DNA from: Nitratifractor salsuginis DSM 16511
GTDB taxonomy: Bacteria > Campylobacterota > Campylobacteria > Campylobacterales > Sulfurovaceae
Direction of reading: 5' to 3'
DNA length: 64,000 nucleotides
NCBI RefSeq assembly: GCF_000186245.1
Contig: NC_014935.1
Span: forward strand, 496,001-560,000
This document shows positions 43,029-50,417 of this stretch, piece by piece. A model generated the notes under the pieces. It had not been told where the DNA came from. It ran no database searches and saw only the letters and a program-made list of their open reading frames with translations. Position 1 is the first letter of the stretch; every line of letters starts with the position of its first letter. A program made the translations under genes and the position numbers.

Positions 43029-44363
43029 ATGAGTTGGAGTCCAAAGAGTTGGAGAGAATTCCCCATCAAGCAGCAACCCACCTACGAGGATCAGGAGCTT
43101 CTCAAATCGGTCGAAGAGGAGCTCTCCCATTACCCGCCGCTGATCTTTGCGGGGGAGGCGCGCAATCTCAAGTCGGATCTTGCCAGAGTCGGGCGGGGGG
43201 AAGCCTTTATCGTCCAGGGAGGTGACTGTGCCGAGAGTTTTGCCGCCTTCAATGCCGATACCATCAAAAACCTCTTCAAACTGATCCTGCAAATGTCGGT
43301 GGTGATGACCTACTCCAGCGGCAAGCCCGTGGTCAAGATCGGCCGGGTGGCTGGCCAGTTCGCCAAACCCCGGTCCAGTGATTTCGAAGAGAGAGACGGC
43401 GTCAAACTCCCCAGCTACCGCGGAGACATCATCAACGACATCGAGTTCAGCCAAGAGGCGCGCAAGCCCGATCCCCGCCGGATGCTCCGCGCCTACTACC
43501 AGTCGGCGGCCACGATGAACCTGCTGCGGGCCTTCTCCCGCGGCGGTTTGGCGGATCTGAACAAAGTACATCAGTGGAACCTCGACTTTATCAAGGATCA
43601 CCCTCTGGGCAAACGCTATGAAGAGCTGAGCAATCAGATCGACAAGGCGATGAAATTCCTGGCCGCCGCCGGGATCAATTCCCAGACGGCACCTCAACTG
43701 CGCCAAACCCAGGTCTACACTTCCCACGAGGCGCTGCTACTTAATTACGAAGAGGCGCTGACCCGGATCGACAGCCTCACCGACGAGTGGTACAACACTT
43801 CCGCCCATATGCTCTGGATCGGGGACCGTACCCGCAATCTCGACGGGGCCCATATCGAGTATTTCCGGGGGATCAAAAACCCCATCGGCTGCAAAGTCGG
43901 CCCCAGTATGCAGCCCGATGAGCTGATCGAGCTCATCGATGCCCTCAATCCCGAGAATGAAGAGGGGCGGCTCAATCTGATCGTTCGTATGGGAGCCGAC
44001 AAAATCAGCGAACTCTATCCGCCTCTGCTGCAAGCGGTCAAAGAGGCGGGTAAAAATGTCGTCTGGACCATCGATCCGATGCACGGAAACGTCGAGAAGA
44101 CGGGTACCGGATTCAAAACCCGCGATTTCGACAACATCCTCTCCGAAGTGCGCCAATTTTTCGAAATTCATCAGAAAGAGGGGACCGTCGCCGGGGGAAT
44201 CCACCTGGAGATGACCGGAGAAGATGTCACCGAGTGCACCGGAAGTACCTCCTGCCCCATCACCGAAGAGAAGCTAGGTGACCGTTACCATACCCAGTGT
44301 GACCCCCGCCTCAACGCCAACCAGGCTCTGGAACTTGCCTTTATGATCGGGGAAGAGTTTTAA
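43029..44363 (+). CDS. Class II 3-deoxy-7-phosphoheptulonate (DAHP) synthase
   Basis: The first enzyme of the shikimate pathway, condensing PEP and erythrose 4-phosphate. The protein is about 444 residues from ATG 43029, which has AGGAAGGA at good spacing; ATG 43023 is too close. Plant-type (class II) signatures are [36 protein letters not shown] and DPMHGN, with TECTGST near the end. The predicted promoter is TATAAT at 42973. Confidence 0.93.
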   Translation: MSWSPKSWREFPIKQQPTYEDQELLKSVEEELSHYPPLIFAGEARNLKSDLARVGRGEAFIVQGGDCAESFAAFNADTIKNLFKLILQMSVVMTYSSGKPVVKIGRVAGQFAKPRSSDFEERDGVKLPSYRGDIINDIEFSQEARKPDPRRMLRAYYQSAATMNLLRAFSRGGLADLNKVHQWNLDFIKDHPLGKRYEELSNQIDKAMKFLAAAGINSQTAPQLRQTQVYTSHEALLLNYEEALTRIDSLTDEWYNTSAHMLWIGDRTRNLDGAHIEYFRGIKNPIGCKVGPSMQPDELIELIDALNPENEEGRLNLIVRMGADKISELYPPLLQAVKEAGKNVVWTIDPMHGNVEKTGTGFKTRDFDNILSEVRQFFEIHQKEGTVAGGIHLEMTGEDVTECTGSTSCPITEEKLGDRYHTQCDPRLNANQALELAFMIGEEF

Positions 44364-44364
44364 G

Positions 44365-44552
44365 GGCGTTAAGCGTTGAGTGAAGGAATTAGACGTCTGA
44401 TGTTTGACCTTTTTTTTGTCGTTGGTCGTTAGTCGGTGGTCGTTGGATTTAGGCGCTTTTCCTACTTTGTAATTCATCGCTCTAAACTGAGAGACCTGAC
44501 TTCAGTTGCTCGGTTGTTCGGTTCCTCATTCCTCATTCCTCATTTTTTATAA
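44365..44552. repeat. Heptamer arrays between convergent genes
   Basis: In-phase units gttaagc/gttgagt, gtcgttg/gtcgtta/gtcggtg near 44417-44445, gttgctc/ggttgtt near 44503-44520, and attcctc units near 44521-44545. On the minus strand the last units encode the NEE-stop of the histidine kinase. Confidence 0.85.
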
Positions 44553-45765
44553 CGATCTCAAAATAGTTTTCCCCTTTTTCGTGCCGATAGCGTAGATCCA
44601 TTCCGTGGAGATCGAGAATGCTTTTGATGATGTAGAGCCCCAGGCCCAGTCCTCCTTCGGAGGCGTGGAAGGGGGTGAAATACTCTTCCAAAGGGTGGGG
44701 GAGGGGTTTTCCCCGGTTGGAGACGACGATCGTCGGGGCTTTGATCAGGATATCGGCGTGCCGGTCGGGGGAGTATTTGACGGCGTTGTCGATGAGGTTT
44801 TTGAGCGCCAGGGTCAGCAGCTCGAAATCGGCCTGGAGGGTGAAGTCTTTGGCGATGACGGTATGCAGGTATTTGGCGGGGTCGTCGAGCATCAGCAGGT
44901 CGATGCTCCCTTCGAGGATGTCGCTGGCTTTGTAGCGGTGGAAATCGGGTTGGAAATTGCGTGAAGTGATCTGTTCGACCTTGGCGAACTCGTCGATGAG
45001 GAGGTTGAGCCGTTCGAAGATGGCGTGGAAGCGGGCTTTGCGTTTGGGATCGTCGATCATCTCCGAGAGGAGCCTCCCTTTGGCGATGGGGGTCTTGAGC
45101 TCGTGCATAATGGCCCGAAGCAGAAGCTGGCGGGAGCGCATAAGGTCCCGGATGCGCCCGACCGCCTGGTCGAAGGCATTGGCCACGGCGGCGATCTCGT
45201 CCTCCCGGTCGCTGTGGCAGTGGATGTCGAGGTCCCCTTCGGAGAAGCGGAGGATCTTTTCCCTGAGTTCACTCAGAGGTTGAATCGAACGGATCATCCA
45301 GAAATAGAGAAGAATGAGCAGCGCGAGGGCTCCGGCGAAGGCGAGGGCCAGCTCTACAGGGAAACGGGGTTTGTTGAGGTTTTCCAGGATCAGCTTGAAT
45401 CGGTCGTTGTTGATGAGGATGTAACGGTGGAGCCGGATGTTGGCGACGGCGAAATCTTTCTTTTTTCCTTTTTTGACGATCTCTTTATAGAGTTTGAGGT
45501 TTTTCCCGCCCACATCCACGACCCGGATATTCTGGGAAGCGAGGTAGTCCCGGTCGATGGTCCCGTATTTGAGGTAATAGAGATAGAGGTAGTGGATGTT
45601 GGCCCGCTCCTGCATTTGGATCTCGGCGAAGGAACGGTCGACGGAACGTTTCCACAGCACGGCAAAAAGGAAGATGAGCAGGATCATCGCGATGGAGAAG
45701 ACCAGGTCGATCTTGGCCCGCAGGGAAGTGATGCGAAAGCGTTTAAACAAGCTTGTAGCCCACAC
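44533..45765 (-). CDS. ArsS-like sensor histidine kinase
   Basis: A 410-residue kinase with two helices (about 22-42 and 140-160) around a 95-residue periplasmic sensor, then HAMP, HisKA (IMHELKTPIAKGRLL) and ATPase (LIDNAVKYS, GLGLGLYIIKS) domains. It resembles the campylobacterial acid-responsive ArsS kinases; despite the name these are unrelated to arsenic. It overlaps the regulator at 45743. Its final residues (KNEE) come from a heptamer array. Confidence 0.88.
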   Translation of the reverse strand: MWATSLFKRFRITSLRAKIDLVFSIAMILLIFLFAVLWKRSVDRSFAEIQMQERANIHYLYLYYLKYGTIDRDYLASQNIRVVDVGGKNLKLYKEIVKKGKKKDFAVANIRLHRYILINNDRFKLILENLNKPRFPVELALAFAGALALLILLYFWMIRSIQPLSELREKILRFSEGDLDIHCHSDREDEIAAVANAFDQAVGRIRDLMRSRQLLLRAIMHELKTPIAKGRLLSEMIDDPKRKARFHAIFERLNLLIDEFAKVEQITSRNFQPDFHRYKASDILEGSIDLLMLDDPAKYLHTVIAKDFTLQADFELLTLALKNLIDNAVKYSPDRHADILIKAPTIVVSNRGKPLPHPLEEYFTPFHASEGGLGLGLYIIKSILDLHGMDLRYRHEKGENYFEIVIKNEE

Positions 45766-46411
45766 CCCGGACGGCCTGGATCGCTTTGGGATCTCCCAGC
45801 TTTGCCCGGATTTTGCTGATGATTACGTCGAGGCTCTTTTGGGAACTGTCGCTCATGACCCTGGATTGGTTGATGAGCTGTTCTCTTGAGAGGGCCATAC
45901 CCTGCTTGCGGATGAGCTGGGAGAGAATATCGAACTCCGCCGGAGTGAGCTGGAGCGCTTTGCCCTGATAGTAGATCGTATCGCCGCGGATCTCGTAGGG
46001 GCTTGGGGGAATGTTCTGGGGTTGGGCGCCTTTGTTGTAGCGGCGAAGCAGGGAGAGGATCCGGGCGTGGAGTTCCTTGGGGTCGTAGGGCTTGGGGAGG
46101 TAGTCGTCGGCTCCGATATGGAGGCTCTTGACCTTGTCCTCCACATCGTTTCTCGCCGAGGAGATGATAATGGGAATGCGGTATTTGCGCACCACCTCTT
46201 CACAGACCTCCAGGCCGTCCATACCGGGGAGAGTCAGATCCAGCAGCAGCAGATCGTAGTTTTGTACGCCGGCGCTGACCCCCAAAAAGGGATCTTCGTA
46301 GTTGGTCACCTGCATATTGAACTGTGCCAAATATTCACTGACCAGCTCCGCAAACTCCGGGTCGTCTTCGATCATCAAAATTTTGATAGGTTTCTCTTGA
46401 GCCTGTTCCAT
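45743..46411 (-). CDS. OmpR-family response regulator, partner of ArsS-like kinase
   Basis: A 222-residue regulator with an acidic pocket MIEDD, phosphoacceptor Asp in LLLDLTLPGMDG, switch Lys in LPKPYDP and a winged helix ending SLDVIISKIRAKLG...VRGVGYKL. It resembles the essential ArsR two-component regulator of Helicobacter and relatives (not the arsenic ArsR repressor). A -10 candidate, TAGAAT, lies on the minus strand just upstream. The kinase gene follows with a 23-base overlap. Confidence 0.88.
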   Translation of the reverse strand: MEQAQEKPIKILMIEDDPEFAELVSEYLAQFNMQVTNYEDPFLGVSAGVQNYDLLLLDLTLPGMDGLEVCEEVVRKYRIPIIISSARNDVEDKVKSLHIGADDYLPKPYDPKELHARILSLLRRYNKGAQPQNIPPSPYEIRGDTIYYQGKALQLTPAEFDILSQLIRKQGMALSREQLINQSRVMSDSSQKSLDVIISKIRAKLGDPKAIQAVRGVGYKLV

Positions 46412-46551
46412 AGATTTATTCTATCGGCTACAGTTTAATTCAAAGCAAACAATCGATGTGGAAGAGCCGTTAGTTGATTTATATTGAGCCAATACATCGG
46501 ATATAAGGTCTTATCTCTCGGGAGAGTTGGGCTCAGTTTCTCCCATCGGGT

Positions 46552-46703
46552 TTACAGCATCCCCAAAAGTGCGACGAGGAGTACCAGCGGCGTGACGATG
46601 AGTCCGACCTTCATATACTCTCCCCAGCCGATCTTGAGCCCTTTTTTTGCCAGGACATAGAGCCAGAGCAGGGTGGCGAGGAAGGAGCCGAAATCAATAT
46701 ATC
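46552..46703 (-). pseudogene. C-terminal remnant of an ArsB-type arsenite permease
   Basis: The minus strand encodes [20 protein letters not shown] then [19 protein letters not shown] and VALLGML-stop. This matches the end of ArsB-family arsenite transporters (GSxATLLW, a basic loop, then the last helix). Nothing upstream continues the protein: the frame ends at the arsC operator. It is a deletion remnant next to arsC. Confidence 0.65.
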
Positions 46704-46708
46704 TTGAA
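46693..46708 (+). promoter_or_regulatory. ArsR operator upstream of arsC
   Basis: ATCAA-TATATC-TTGAA, 40 bases before the arsC start. It shares the ATCAA-N6-TTGAT dyad with sites at 48804, 50275 and 58300, all upstream of metalloid-related genes. Confidence 0.7.
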
Positions 46709-46748
46709 ATATATGATAAAATCACTCGATAATTTCCAAGGAGTCCCC

Positions 46749-47177
46749 GTGAGTCAAAAAAAACGCGTTCTCATCCTCTGCACCGGTAACAGTTGCCGCT
46801 CGGTTATGGCAGAAGCCCTGATCAATGCGAAATTGAATGATTGCGTCGAAGCCGAAAGTTCGGGTGTGGCTGCTACCGGACGGGTCAATCCCGTTGCCCA
46901 GGCTCTGCTGGAGCGTGAGGGGATCTGGCGTCCCGAGTATCACTCCAAAACCCTGGATGAAGTGATCGACCGTCCCTTCGATCTGATCGTTACTGTCTGC
47001 GACAATGCCAAAGAGACTTGCCCGATGTTCCCCGGAAAGGTCAAGACGATCCATATAGGTTTCGAAGACCCCAGCGGAAAAGAAGAAGCGGAGTATGAGA
47101 AGACCCTGAGACTTCTCGAAAAAGAGTTGCTCTCGGTAGTGGAACGGGAACTGTGTCAGGGGGAACAGGATAAATAA
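46749..47177 (+). CDS. arsC: Arsenate reductase (thioredoxin-coupled, LMW-phosphatase type)
   Basis: A 142-residue protein reducing arsenate to arsenite. The N-terminal loop CTGNSCRS carries the catalytic Cys and Arg; [16 protein letters not shown] supplies the two later Cys of the redox relay. The start is GTG 46749 (AAGGAG upstream, [10 protein letters not shown]); a longer upstream frame would read through the operator. It stands alone on the plus strand opposite the rest of the ars genes. Confidence 0.92.
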   Translation: MSQKKRVLILCTGNSCRSVMAEALINAKLNDCVEAESSGVAATGRVNPVAQALLEREGIWRPEYHSKTLDEVIDRPFDLIVTVCDNAKETCPMFPGKVKTIHIGFEDPSGKEEAEYEKTLRLLEKELLSVVERELCQGEQDK

Positions 47178-47277
47178 TTTTCCTCTTTTTCCCGGATCGA
47201 TTGTCGGGGAAAAGAGAGGGAACCTTCTTCGGAAATGCCTGGTAGAGGCAGAAGATGAATCACTGCCAAGTGCCTTT

Positions 47278-48243
47278 CTACCCCAGTAGGGCGTTGAAAA
47301 TATAACCGATGATCATAATTCCCAGGGCGACGGTGCCGAAGAAGATGGCGATGAGTTTGAGGGAGAGGATCTTTTTGAGGATCATCGCTTCGGGAAGGCT
47401 CAGTGCCGTGATGGCCATCATGAAGCTAAGTGCCGTGCCCATCTGCATTCCTTTCTGGGTCAATACTTCGATCAGGGGCATGACGCCGGCGGCGTTGGAG
47501 TACATAGGGACTCCCAGGATGGTCGCCAGGGGCACGGCATACCAGGCGTCGCCCCCGGCGTATTTGACGATGAGGTCTGCCGGCACATAGCCGTGGATCC
47601 AGGCGCCGACGCCGACGCCGGCTATGACATAGAGGCTGACTTTTCTGAGGATATCGACGGTGTAATCCCAGGCCTCTTTGATCCGTTCCGAAATAGGAAT
47701 TTTCACCTCTTCGATCTCGGGAGGGGTGACGGCGGGGGGCTTAATGAGAATCTCGTCCTCGAGGTCCATTTTGCCGATAATGATCCCGGCGACGATAGCC
47801 ACCAGCAGGCCGAAGCCGATGTAGAAGGCTGTGATCTTCCAGCCGAAGAGGCTGAAGAGCATCGCGATGGCGATCTCGTTGTTCATCGGGGCGCTGATGA
47901 GGTAGCTGAAGGTCACTCCCAGAGGGATCCTCGCCTGGAGGAAGCCCAGGAAGAGAGGGATTGCTGAGCAGCTGCAGAAGGGGGTGATGATTCCAAAAAG
48001 CGCGGCGGCGACATGGCCGACGAGGGGGTGCTTGCCCGCCAGCCAATCTCTTACTTTTTCGGTGGGGAAGTAGCTACGGATGAAGGTGACGAGGAAGATG
48101 ATCACCGTCAGCAAAAAGAGGATCTTGACCGTATCGAAGAGGAAGAAATCCAGGGCGCTTCCGGCGGGAGAGTCGGGACTGAGGCCGAGAGTGCCATAGA
48201 CGAAATGATCGACGATCCGCTGCCACCATTCAAACATATTCAA
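47278..48243 (-). CDS. ArsP/SO_0444-type permease
   Basis: A 321-residue membrane protein of the two-part permease family (Pfam ArsP_1), with about ten helices in two homologous halves. Signatures are ITPFCSCSAIPLFLGF and SAPMNNEIAIAM in the first half and GVPMYSNAAGVMPLIE in the second. Relatives export organoarsenicals or other metalloids. It is last in the operon with the small thioredoxin and BFD-like genes, under the operator at 48804. A loose heptamer run (about 48250-48290) separates it from the BFD-like gene. Confidence 0.88.
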   Translation of the reverse strand: MNMFEWWQRIVDHFVYGTLGLSPDSPAGSALDFFLFDTVKILFLLTVIIFLVTFIRSYFPTEKVRDWLAGKHPLVGHVAAALFGIITPFCSCSAIPLFLGFLQARIPLGVTFSYLISAPMNNEIAIAMLFSLFGWKITAFYIGFGLLVAIVAGIIIGKMDLEDEILIKPPAVTPPEIEEVKIPISERIKEAWDYTVDILRKVSLYVIAGVGVGAWIHGYVPADLIVKYAGGDAWYAVPLATILGVPMYSNAAGVMPLIEVLTQKGMQMGTALSFMMAITALSLPEAMILKKILSLKLIAIFFGTVALGIMIIGYIFNALLG

Positions 48244-48279
48244 TCCTTTTACTTAGAAGCATCTACTTGTGACTTGCGA

Positions 48280-48525
48280 CTAAGCATAGAGTTCGATCAA
48301 CTGCTTGATCTCTTTGGAACAGCAGCGTTTGTTGGGATTTTTCCGCGCACATTCGTTTCCGGTGCAGGCGGCGGTGGCCTCTTTGATCGCTTTGAGGGTG
48401 CTTGCGCCCTTTTTGATCGCTTCGACGATGCTCTTTTTGTCCACTTCGACGCAATAGCAGATGAGATCCTCATTGCTGAGCGTTGTGACATCGTCGTAGC
48501 GCTTGGGTTGAGTGAAAAATTGCAT
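48280..48525 (-). CDS. BFD-like [2Fe-2S]-binding protein
   Basis: An 81-residue protein from ATG 48525 (or three more residues from TTG 48534). It has four Cys in the BFD layout, ICYCVEV and CTGNECARKNPNKRCC, suitable for a [2Fe-2S] cluster. It lies between a small thioredoxin and the ArsP-like permease, so it may provide redox or metal handling for metalloid efflux; that role is inference. Confidence 0.82.
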   Translation of the reverse strand: MQFFTQPKRYDDVTTLSNEDLICYCVEVDKKSIVEAIKKGASTLKAIKEATAACTGNECARKNPNKRCCSKEIKQLIELYA

Positions 48526-48530
48526 TCTTC

Positions 48531-48767
48531 TCAAGCCTTGGAGATCAGGTCCGCGATCTCGTCGGGAGTGAGCAGCTTGCCCACGCTGACGACTTTGCCG
48601 TCGATAACGAGGCCGGGAGTGCTCATGACGCCATACTCCATAATCTTCGTCAAGTCTTCGACCTTCTCCACTTCGGCGAATTTGCCGGTTTTAGCCAGGG
48701 CTTCAAGGACATTTTTCTCCAGCTGCTTACACTTGGCACATCCGGTTCCGAGGATCTCTATTTTCAC
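48531..48767 (-). CDS. Small thioredoxin-fold protein (CAKC type)
   Basis: A 78-residue protein with active site GTGCAKCKQL and the cis-Pro motif STPGLVIDG. It belongs to the group of tiny thioredoxin-like proteins often coded next to ArsP-type permeases. It is first in the operon downstream of the operator at 48804-48819. Confidence 0.9.
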   Translation of the reverse strand: MKIEILGTGCAKCKQLEKNVLEALAKTGKFAEVEKVEDLTKIMEYGVMSTPGLVIDGKVVSVGKLLTPDEIADLISKA

Positions 48768-48803
48768 AATTAACTCCTAGGGAAAATTTATTGTCGACAT
48801 AAT

Positions 48804-48819
48804 ATCACAATTTCTTGAT
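48804..48819 (-). promoter_or_regulatory. ArsR operator upstream of thioredoxin-BFD-permease operon
   Basis: ATCAC-AATTTC-TTGAT, 37 bases upstream of the small thioredoxin start. It matches the common dyad with one change in the left half. Confidence 0.72.
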
Positions 48820-48889
48820 ATATAGATTACGGGGAAGCAATGTATTTTGTCAGTCCGAAGGTCACTTTCTCGAAAAGGAGCATTGGGAG

Positions 48890-48980
48890 AGTTGAGTGTT
48901 GAGTGCTGAGCGTTGAGAAGTTTTATCACTCAGTTATTTAGCTGCGTGGTTGCTCGGTTATTCAGTTACTCATTATTTAT
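48890..48980. repeat. Heptamer arrays at the arsR 3' end
   Basis: From the arsR stop outward on the minus strand the units ataaata, atgagta, actgaat, aaccgag, caaccac, gcagcta, aataact, gagtgat run in phase. They continue into ctcaacg, ctcagca, ctcaaca, ctcaact. Confidence 0.82.
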
Positions 48981-49313
48981 CGGGCAACTTTCGGAGAGCC
49001 GTTTGAGCTTCGGCAGCTCCAGGGGGAGGGTGCGGATCTCTTCGATCGCCGAGAAGCGGAAACGATCCAACGGGGAGCGGATTTCGTAATAGGCCCAGCG
49101 TCCCTGGCGTTTGACCCTCAGAAAGCCTGCCTCTTTGAGGATTTTGAGATGCCTCGAGAGGCGGGATTGGATCATACCAAAGCTCTCCTGCAGGTCGCAG
49201 ACGCAAAGGGGGCCGTGACGATCGAGGAATTTGAGCAACAACACCCTCGTAGCGTCGTAGAGGGCTCCGGTGGTGGCGAGGAAATCCTCGAGGGCTTCTT
49301 CATGGGTATTCAT
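48966..49313 (-). CDS. arsR: ArsR-family metalloid-responsive repressor
   Basis: A 115-residue winged-helix repressor. The helix with LCVCDLQESF carries the Cys pair used for As(III)/Sb(III) sensing, followed by the recognition helix MIQSRLSRHLKILKEAGF. It is expected to bind the ATCAA-N6-TTGAT sites in this window and release them on metalloid binding. It lies three bases after the MBL-fold gene and shares its operator. The last residues (INNE) fall in a heptamer array. Confidence 0.93.
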   Translation of the reverse strand: MNTHEEALEDFLATTGALYDATRVLLLKFLDRHGPLCVCDLQESFGMIQSRLSRHLKILKEAGFLRVKRQGRWAYYEIRSPLDRFRFSAIEEIRTLPLELPKLKRLSESCPINNE

Positions 49314-49316
49314 AGT

Positions 49317-50240
49317 TTACTCCCAATCGAGTTGTTCGTAATAATCCTTGGCATTGTGACGGTTCAGATGCTCGGCATGTTTGAGGTTTTTGAATTTGGA
49401 GAGGTCTACATGCTTCATCAGTTCACTCAGGTCCACATCGTTGGCGTAGGCGGCTTTGACCTGCTTTTGCAGGCTAGTCAGATATTCCAGGGTCGTTTTG
49501 TAGGCATCGGGCTCCATCAGGCTGCCGTGGCCGCCCAGGACGATCTTCGGATGCATCGCTTCGATCTTTTTGAGGGCTTCGATCCATCCTTTCATATTGG
49601 AGTTTTTGGTGTAGTTCAGTACCCGGTTGTTGAAAACGATGTTCCCGGCGAAGAGGAATTTGACATCGGGGACCCAGACGACGATGTCGGAGTGCTCCTC
49701 GCTGACGGGGGTGAGTTTGAGGAGTTCGACCTTGCGTTTGCTTCCCTGGATGACGTAGCGGTCATCGAAGAGGGTATCGGGGGTGACCACTTTGCTCCCT
49801 TTGAACTCTTCGGGGCTGAGGATGTGTTTGAGGCGCTCGTATTTGCCGGGATTCTTTTTGATGTCTTCGACGATGTTTCGATGGGCGATGACGGGGATAT
49901 GGTGCTGGGCATAGTAGCTGGCACCATAGAGGCGGTCGTCGTGGTAGTTGGTGACCACCGCCGCTTTGATCTTTTTGTCGGTGCTCTTTTGGGCCAGTTT
50001 GGCGAACTCCTGGGCGAAGCGATAGCTCGGGCCGGGATCGACGATCACCAGGCCGTCGCCGATGTCGATCCAGCAACTGTTGTTGACGAAGCCTTTGTTT
50101 GCCTTGGTGGGAGGGTTGAAGTCTCCGATGACACATTCGATGCCGTCAGCCACTTTGACCGGTTTGAAGGGGTAGAGGGGCTCGGCATGGAGGGAAAGTG
50201 CCCCCAGGAGAATGCTGCACAGCAGGATCAATTTTTTCAT
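49317..50240 (-). CDS. Exported MBL-fold metallohydrolase
   Basis: A 307-residue periplasmic protein: signal peptide to about residue 19, then a metallo-beta-lactamase fold (SCWIDIGDGLVIVDPG, VTNYHDDRLYGA, PVSEEHSDIVVWV, LGGHG). The metal motif NYHDDR departs from the usual HxHxDH by lacking the first His, so the site may be altered. It resembles SoxH/quinoprotein-linked hydrolases. It heads an operon with arsR under the operator at 50275, so it is probably metalloid-induced. Confidence 0.82.
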   Translation of the reverse strand: MKKLILLCSILLGALSLHAEPLYPFKPVKVADGIECVIGDFNPPTKANKGFVNNSCWIDIGDGLVIVDPGPSYRFAQEFAKLAQKSTDKKIKAAVVTNYHDDRLYGASYYAQHHIPVIAHRNIVEDIKKNPGKYERLKHILSPEEFKGSKVVTPDTLFDDRYVIQGSKRKVELLKLTPVSEEHSDIVVWVPDVKFLFAGNIVFNNRVLNYTKNSNMKGWIEALKKIEAMHPKIVLGGHGSLMEPDAYKTTLEYLTSLQKQVKAAYANDVDLSELMKHVDLSKFKNLKHAEHLNRHNAKDYYEQLDWE

Positions 50241-50274
50241 TGAGATTCCTTGGTATCGTTTTCGAAACAATTAT

Positions 50275-50290
50275 ATCAAAATATCTTGAT
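50275..50290 (-). promoter_or_regulatory. ArsR operator upstream of MBL-arsR operon
   Basis: ATCAA-AATATC-TTGAT is a perfect version of the dyad, 35 bases upstream of the MBL gene start. It lets ArsR control its own operon. Confidence 0.75.
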
Positions 50291-50347
50291 GGTTTATCCC
50301 GCCCAGAATCCAATTCGACTTCCAAACTTTATGAATTAAAATAGTAT

Positions 50348-50353
50348 TATAAT
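50348..50353 (+). promoter_or_regulatory. -10 element for the hybrid kinase
   Basis: TATAAT within an A/T-rich stretch 65 bases before the start codon at 50418. Confidence 0.45.
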
Positions 50354-50417
50354 TCTATATATATGTTTTTTAGAAGCTAAAAAAGGGTGAATACTGCATA
50401 TTCAAAATAAGATAAAA

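Noticed and set aside
44533-46411. Arsenic-sensing function for the ArsRS-like two-component system
   Set aside because: The name is shared by chance. The family answers to acid in Helicobacter, and no arsenic operator or Cys sensor is seen in this pair.
47178-47277. Terminator after arsC
   Set aside because: A CCTCTTTTTCCC/GGGGAAAAGAGAGG inverted repeat exists but pairs only with bulges and is not followed by a T tract, so I left it out of the feature list.
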